Notes under the pieces: generated by a model | Databases searched by the model: none | Told to the model about the DNA's origin: nothing | Seen by the model: the letters and a program-made list of their open reading frames with translations, nothing else | Shown here: piece by piece, positions 34,495 to 38,563 of the stretch | Layout of the letters: every line of letters begins with the position of its first letter | Position numbering within the stretch: the stretch's first letter is position 1 | Program-made: the position numbers and the translations under genes | Assembly: GCA_031283755.1 (NCBI GenBank) | Contig: JAITBE010000159.1 | Location: 1 to 38,563, forward strand | Length of the DNA: 38,563 nucleotides | Reading direction: 5' to 3' | Origin: Spirochaetaceae bacterium | Lineage (GTDB): Bacteria; Spirochaetota; Spirochaetia; Treponematales; Breznakiellaceae

Positions 34495-36157
34495 AACCGT
34501 TCCTTCCGGAACCTGCTTCTGATAAAAGCAAGGCCCCGGCACAGCATAAAATCAAGAGGGTCCCCGCGGCGCAGGCCGTACCATACCGGTAGGCTCCGGC
34601 AGCCCGGTAAATTAGAAGGGGCAGGGTTTCCCATTCCTCCATTCCCAGCATGAGTACCGCGTTTAACTCCCCTAAACTTAAAACTGCGGAAAAGGCCCAG
34701 GCAGATCGGATCCGCCGGAAAAAGAGGGGGAGGGCCACGGTGAAGATCCGTTTTGCCGGTCCTCCGCCGAATACCGAAGCGGCATTCAACAGATTTTCCG
34801 GAAGTCCGTTAAAGCCCTGACTCAGGGAATTAAAGGCAAAAGGGAGGGCGGTAACCCCATGGATCAAAACTATTGCCCAGAGAGAACGGGCGTGGTCCCT
34901 GCCGTAGAGAATAAGCCAACCCAGGCTCAATACTATTCCCGAGGAACTTAGGGGGGCGGTAACGCCTATCCTGATAAGAGTTCCCAGGAAAGCGCTTCGC
35001 TCCGGAACCGGCTTTTCGGCGGTTTTGACCGCGGCGGCGGCTAAAACCGCTAAAAGGCTTGCCAGGGTTGCCGACAGAGCCGCCAGGATCAGGGAACGGC
35101 CTAGGGCGGGGAGCAAAGTACCGGTTGTTTCCAGGGATCGCCACCAATGGAGGGAAAATCCCCGGGGAGCGGCCCGGGAGGGCTTATACAAAAAGGATTC
35201 CACCGGAACCGATATCAGGGGCCCCAGGACAAAAAACGCCGTCACCAGGCCGTATAGGGTTATGCCCAAAAACGCCGGAAGGGACCGGTTTTGTTTTTCC
35301 ATAATCCGGTACCGCAGTTCTGTCCCGGCGGCCAGCCTCCGTCCCCGGCGTTCAAAAAAAAGAAAAGCTAAAAAAGCGCATCCCGCGATGAGGGTTTCCA
35401 CCAGGGCAAGGAGCCCTGCGCGGTGATAATCCAGGGATATCCTGGCATACCGGTATATCTCCACCGCCAGGGTAGTGGCTTTCGGGCCTCCCCCCAGAAC
35501 CAGAACCACGGAAAAACTGGTAAAACTGTAAAGAAAGGTGAGGAGGGAGGCCGCAGCCACAGCGGGGAGGCTCAAGGGCAGGAGGATCGTCAGGGCGGTT
35601 TTAAGTCCCGGGGCTCCCAGAGAAGCTGCCGCGGATCCATAGGTGTTTTTTGTCTGGCTCAAACCGTCTCCTACCAGACGGATCACCAGGGGGAAGTTAT
35701 AGAACCCATGGGCCAGGACGATCGCCGCCGGCCGGTAGAGGAGCCGTAAGGGCCCTTCTTCCGTACCGGCAGCGGCCATAAAAAACCGGTTTATCCAGCC
35801 TGAATTCCCAAAAAAAAGTACGAACCCCAAAACCACGAGGATCGGGGGCATGGCAAAGGGTATCCCCGTAAGGGCTCTGATAAGGCTGGTCCCCCGGAAA
35901 CGGCCGGTCCCCAAAAGCCATGCCCCGGGGAGCCCCAGGGCCAGAGCGGTGAGGGTGCTGAGTCCTGCCTGCCGGATCGTAAAGGCCAGTACCGGAAGCA
36001 GGGTTTCCCTAGGCAAAGCGGCCCCCTCCCGTGCGATCCCCCCGGCCAAAGCCGAGGCGTAGGGCAGGATAAAGGCTGCCCCCGCCGCTCCCAGGGGCAG
36101 CAGTGCAAAGGCCCAGGAAACCATAGTTTCGTATCGATGATAACCGGTTTTTCCCAT
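34484..36157 (-). CDS. thiP: Thiamine ABC transporter permease (two fused permease halves)
   Basis: 557 aa, about 12 TM with two permease modules (GSAAASLGAPGLKTALTILLPLSLPAVAAASLLTFLYSFTSFSVVLVLGGG; LLNAASVFGGGPAKRIFTVALPLFFRRIRSAWAFSAVLSLGE). Confidence 0.9.
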   Translation of the reverse strand: MGKTGYHRYETMVSWAFALLPLGAAGAAFILPYASALAGGIAREGAALPRETLLPVLAFTIRQAGLSTLTALALGLPGAWLLGTGRFRGTSLIRALTGIPFAMPPILVVLGFVLFFGNSGWINRFFMAAAGTEEGPLRLLYRPAAIVLAHGFYNFPLVIRLVGDGLSQTKNTYGSAAASLGAPGLKTALTILLPLSLPAVAAASLLTFLYSFTSFSVVLVLGGGPKATTLAVEIYRYARISLDYHRAGLLALVETLIAGCAFLAFLFFERRGRRLAAGTELRYRIMEKQNRSLPAFLGITLYGLVTAFFVLGPLISVPVESFLYKPSRAAPRGFSLHWWRSLETTGTLLPALGRSLILAALSATLASLLAVLAAAAVKTAEKPVPERSAFLGTLIRIGVTAPLSSSGIVLSLGWLILYGRDHARSLWAIVLIHGVTALPFAFNSLSQGFNGLPENLLNAASVFGGGPAKRIFTVALPLFFRRIRSAWAFSAVLSLGELNAVLMLGMEEWETLPLLIYRAAGAYRYGTACAAGTLLILCCAGALLLSEAGSGRNGYGA

Positions 36158-36170
36158 GGGAGTCCGCGGA

Positions 36171-37226
36171 TCAGCCGCCCAGGGAGGAAGATAGGGCGGT
36201 CCACTCGTCCAGTTCCCTGTCGCTTACAGGCCGGGGCCGCAGGGGTTTATCGCTTTTTGGGTTGATCCTAAAGGAGGCCGGCAGGGGGATATCTATCACC
36301 GGGTACATCCAATTGGTCAGGGGGATCACCTCCTGGAAGGCAGGGCTCAGCATAAAATCCAAAAATTGTTTGGCGTTTTCTTTGTTTTTTCCCGCCGCCA
36401 AAAGTCCTGCCAGTTCAATCTGGATAGGATGGCCGTCGGTAAAAAGGGCGGCCCGGTATTGTTCGCTGTCTTCATATTCCAGGTGATACCCGGGGCTGGT
36501 GGTATAAGACAAAACCAGGGGGGCTTCTCCGGCGGTAAAGAGGCCGTATCCGGAACTCCACCCGTCGGCTATGGTTAGGATAGAGGGACCAAGCCGCCGC
36601 CAATAATCTTTCCAGCCGTCACCGTATACCTCACTGGTCCAGTTCAAAAATCCCAGTCCCGGCGAGGAAGTCCGGGGGTCCATCAGGATCAGCTTTTTGG
36701 CGTAAATCCCCTGGGTTAAATCTTCCAGGTTCCGGGGGGGATTGGGGATACGCCGGGAGTCGTAGACAATGGCAAAATAGCTGTAATCCCAGGGAATTAA
36801 CCGGTAACTCCCGTCAATAATAAGTTCCGGTAACAGGGCCTCCGCCCCCCGGGGCTTATAGGCTTCAAAAAGCCCTGACCCCAGGGCCCGGTCCGCCATG
36901 TTTTGATCCAATCCCAGAACAATATCCGCCCCGGCGTTTTTTCCCTCCAGAAGCAGCCGGGATAAAACCTCCCCGGCATCCCCGTGAACCACCCATTTAA
37001 CGGTGATCCCCGTTTCCGCTTCAAACCGTTTGCTTATTTCCGGGCCGGGTCCCCATTCGGAATTAAAGGAATCGTAGGTCCAAATAACGACTTCCCCGGC
37101 TGCGGCCTCCCCGGCGGAAGGCTTTTGCCGGTTTCCCCCCCCGAAAACAAGGGAAGGAAAAAGCAAAAAAAACGTGAAGCCTAAAACAAGGAAAAGGTCA
37201 ATGGAAGCATGATTTTTTCCATACAT
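36171..37226 (-). CDS. thiB: Thiamine ABC transporter substrate-binding protein
   Basis: VVIWTYDSFNSEWGPGPEISKRFEAETGITVKWVVHGDAGEVLSRLLLEGKNAGADIVLGLDQNMAD matches the ThiB/TbpA pattern; immediately follows the TPP riboswitch. Confidence 0.94.
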   Translation of the reverse strand: MYGKNHASIDLFLVLGFTFFLLFPSLVFGGGNRQKPSAGEAAAGEVVIWTYDSFNSEWGPGPEISKRFEAETGITVKWVVHGDAGEVLSRLLLEGKNAGADIVLGLDQNMADRALGSGLFEAYKPRGAEALLPELIIDGSYRLIPWDYSYFAIVYDSRRIPNPPRNLEDLTQGIYAKKLILMDPRTSSPGLGFLNWTSEVYGDGWKDYWRRLGPSILTIADGWSSGYGLFTAGEAPLVLSYTTSPGYHLEYEDSEQYRAALFTDGHPIQIELAGLLAAGKNKENAKQFLDFMLSPAFQEVIPLTNWMYPVIDIPLPASFRINPKSDKPLRPRPVSDRELDEWTALSSSLGG

Positions 37227-37332
37227 GTTGATGCTCCTTACACTGACCGGAGGGAGGATGCGGGATCTGCCGTTTAGCCGCGTTCCTGAAACTTAAAAGA
37301 CCCCGTAGGTCCCCCTGTTCAGGCGGGCTTTT

Positions 37333-37412
37333 TTCCCTTCGCCGGCATTATCCGGATCAGGTTCAGCGGGTGTGATCTCAGGCATCGCGTTTTACCAAAG
37401 CCCCTATACTGC
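37333..37412 (-). ncRNA. TPP riboswitch (THI element)
   Basis: Minus strand GTATAGGGGCTTTGG...ATGCCTGAGATCACACCCGCTGAACCTGATCCGGATAATGCCGGCGAAGGGAA contains CUGAGA and the near-invariant CUGAUCCGGAUAAUGCCGGCGNAGGGA core. Confidence 0.96.
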
Positions 37413-37487
37413 CGGCCCTCGCTAAAACGGTCAACCACCCCGATATCGGTGTGCGATAAAATAGGTCTGAAAAATCAAACCAACCAT

Positions 37488-37516
37488 ACTATATCAGATC
37501 CGGACCGGACCGTCAA
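37488..37516 (-). promoter_or_regulatory. Sigma-70 promoter of the thiBPQ operon (TTGACG-N17-TATAGT)
   Basis: Minus-strand hexamers with 17-bp spacer, upstream of the riboswitch. Confidence 0.7.
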
Positions 37517-37522
37517 GTTTTA

Positions 37523-37551
37523 TTGACAACAAATCGCCGGAATAGTATGTT
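37523..37551 (+). promoter_or_regulatory. Divergent sigma-70 promoter (TTGACA-N17-TATGTT)
   Basis: Hexamers with 17-bp spacer just upstream of the 37572 CDS (SD AGGAGG). Confidence 0.6.
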
Positions 37552-37571
37552 TATGGTATCAGGAGGGGATT

Positions 37572-38150
37572 ATGCCTGGTCAAAATACCGGTGAATCAAC
37601 AGGGCATCCGACCTTTGAAGATGTTTGGGTTATGTTCCAGGAAACCGACCGGAAGTTCCAGGAAACTGACCGGAAATTCCAGGAAACCGACCGGAAAATC
37701 AAAGAAGCATCCCGTATCATTGGTGATTTGGGAAACAAATTAGGGATCGTCGTCGAACATCTGGTATTAGCCAATATTAAGGAAAAATTTAACCGGCTGG
37801 GGTATACATTTACCAAAATGGGGCCTGGCGTATTAATTGAGGACCCGGATAAAAAAATCATTACGGAAATCGACGCGCTGTTGGAAAACGGAGAATATGT
37901 CCTGGCAATAGAAGTAAAAACCCAGCTGCGGATTGATCATGTAGATGAACATCTTGAACGGATGGAGAAACTCCGCTCTTATGCCGACCATCGCCGGGAT
38001 GAACGTAAATTTCTGGGTGCGGTAGCAGGAGCGGTTGTGGCGGAAAATGTAAAAAAATATGCTCAAAAAAAGGGTTTTTATGTAATACAGCAATCCGGTG
38101 ATACGGTAATTATAGAAAATCCCGCGGGCTTTAAACCCCGGGAGTGGTAA
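37572..38150 (+). CDS. DUF3782-like / PD-(D/E)XK nuclease-superfamily-like protein with coiled-coil N-terminus
   Basis: EIDALLENGEYVLAIEVKTQ (D-Xn-E-X-K core) following the coiled coil FQETDRKFQETDRKFQETDRKIKEASRIIGDLGNKLGIVVEHLV. Confidence 0.8.
   Translation: MPGQNTGESTGHPTFEDVWVMFQETDRKFQETDRKFQETDRKIKEASRIIGDLGNKLGIVVEHLVLANIKEKFNRLGYTFTKMGPGVLIEDPDKKIITEIDALLENGEYVLAIEVKTQLRIDHVDEHLERMEKLRSYADHRRDERKFLGAVAGAVVAENVKKYAQKKGFYVIQQSGDTVIIENPAGFKPREW
37635..37697 (+). repeat. Three in-frame 21-bp repeats encoding FQETDRK
   Basis: ttccaggaaaccgaccggaag / ttccaggaaactgaccggaaa / ttccaggaaaccgaccggaaa. Confidence 0.9.
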
Positions 38151-38276
38151 CCCTGTTTTTCCTTTATAAAGATTAAAAGGGCAGGGCAATGTCATTTAGT
38201 TTTTGAATCGTTAAAATGTCCTTGAACTCACCGGAATTTTTAAGAAAGACTAACCACAAAAGCGTACTAAGGCGCA

Positions 38277-38334
38277 GAAGGGAAGAGGAAGAAAATAAAA
38301 ACCACGAAGGGAAGAGGAAGAAAATAAAAACCAC
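38277..38334 (+). repeat. 29-bp tandem direct repeat (two copies)
   Basis: gaagggaagaggaagaaaataaaaaccac x2 back to back, followed by related accaaggacacgaagg. Confidence 0.9.
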
Positions 38335-38368
38335 CAAGGACACGAAGGATTACCTGAAGCCGTCTCTT

Positions 38369-38563
38369 GGGCCTGTCAGATTTTTTGTGTAAATGAACTG
38401 GCTGAAATTTTGACCGTCATTCCACCTTCAGTTTTCCATAGGGTTGGTTTCCGTAATTCCTTGTGTCATAAGAAATTACGACATTTCTAGAAAAAGCCGA
38501 ATTGTTCAAAATTTCAAAGAAGGGAAATAAGGAAGAAATTTACTCTTAATATCTGACAGGCCC
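38369..38563. mobile_element. Candidate MITE or internally deleted IS256-like element, reaching the window edge
   Basis: Terminal inverted repeats GGGCCTGTCAGAT (13/13), extending to 22/26 as GGGCCTGTCAGATTTTTTGTGTAAAT versus GGGCCTGTCAGATATTAAGAGTAAAT; about 195 bp without a significant ORF. Confidence 0.65.

Noticed and set aside
37635-37697. Possible CRISPR-like repeats
   Set aside because: Contiguous in-frame 21-bp coding repeats without spacers.
38277-38334. Possible CRISPR array start
   Set aside because: Two back-to-back 29-bp copies with no spacer and no cas genes in the window.

Overview
The window is about 38.6 kb of spirochaete-like chromosome. The Treponema-type gene content includes a TatT-P-QM TRAP locus and treponemal lipoproteins; the lineage call is inferred from protein character only. 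It is densely coding and holds no rRNA, tRNA, CRISPR or prophage that I can support. Main blocks: (1) 126-8031, an unsaturated-uronate utilisation locus: ABC sugar-binding protein, TIM-barrel isomerase, GntR regulator, KduI, two ABC permeases and a two-part GH105/GH88-type hydrolase, with paired TGTATACA-type operators. (2) PfkB-family kinase, dCMP deaminase, an unknown helical protein and tmRNA (ssrA). (3) LysM plus degenerate LytM (NlpD-like) protein next to an RpoD/RpoS-type sigma factor. (4) An Lpl/Ytc-type ABC sugar importer with a TIM-barrel isomerase and a ThuA-like protein. (5) A TRAP transporter with its TPR-like T component. (6) Phosphoglucomutase, a beta-propeller-like lipoprotein, NAD(P)HX epimerase/dehydratase, small membrane proteins, NUDIX, an omptin-like outer-membrane protease, an SH3-like lipoprotein and DUF445. 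(7) thiBPQ thiamine ABC operon behind a TPP riboswitch. (8) A DUF3782/PD-(D/E)XK-like protein with in-frame heptad repeats, a 29-bp tandem repeat, and a 195-bp MITE-like element with IS256-like ends at the window edge. Most notable: the omptin-like protease with all four catalytic residues conserved, the two-site operators with identical 19-bp spacing, two promoters placed so that transcription should start on the ATG, a hairpin family sharing an AACCG loop, and the MITE-like element.
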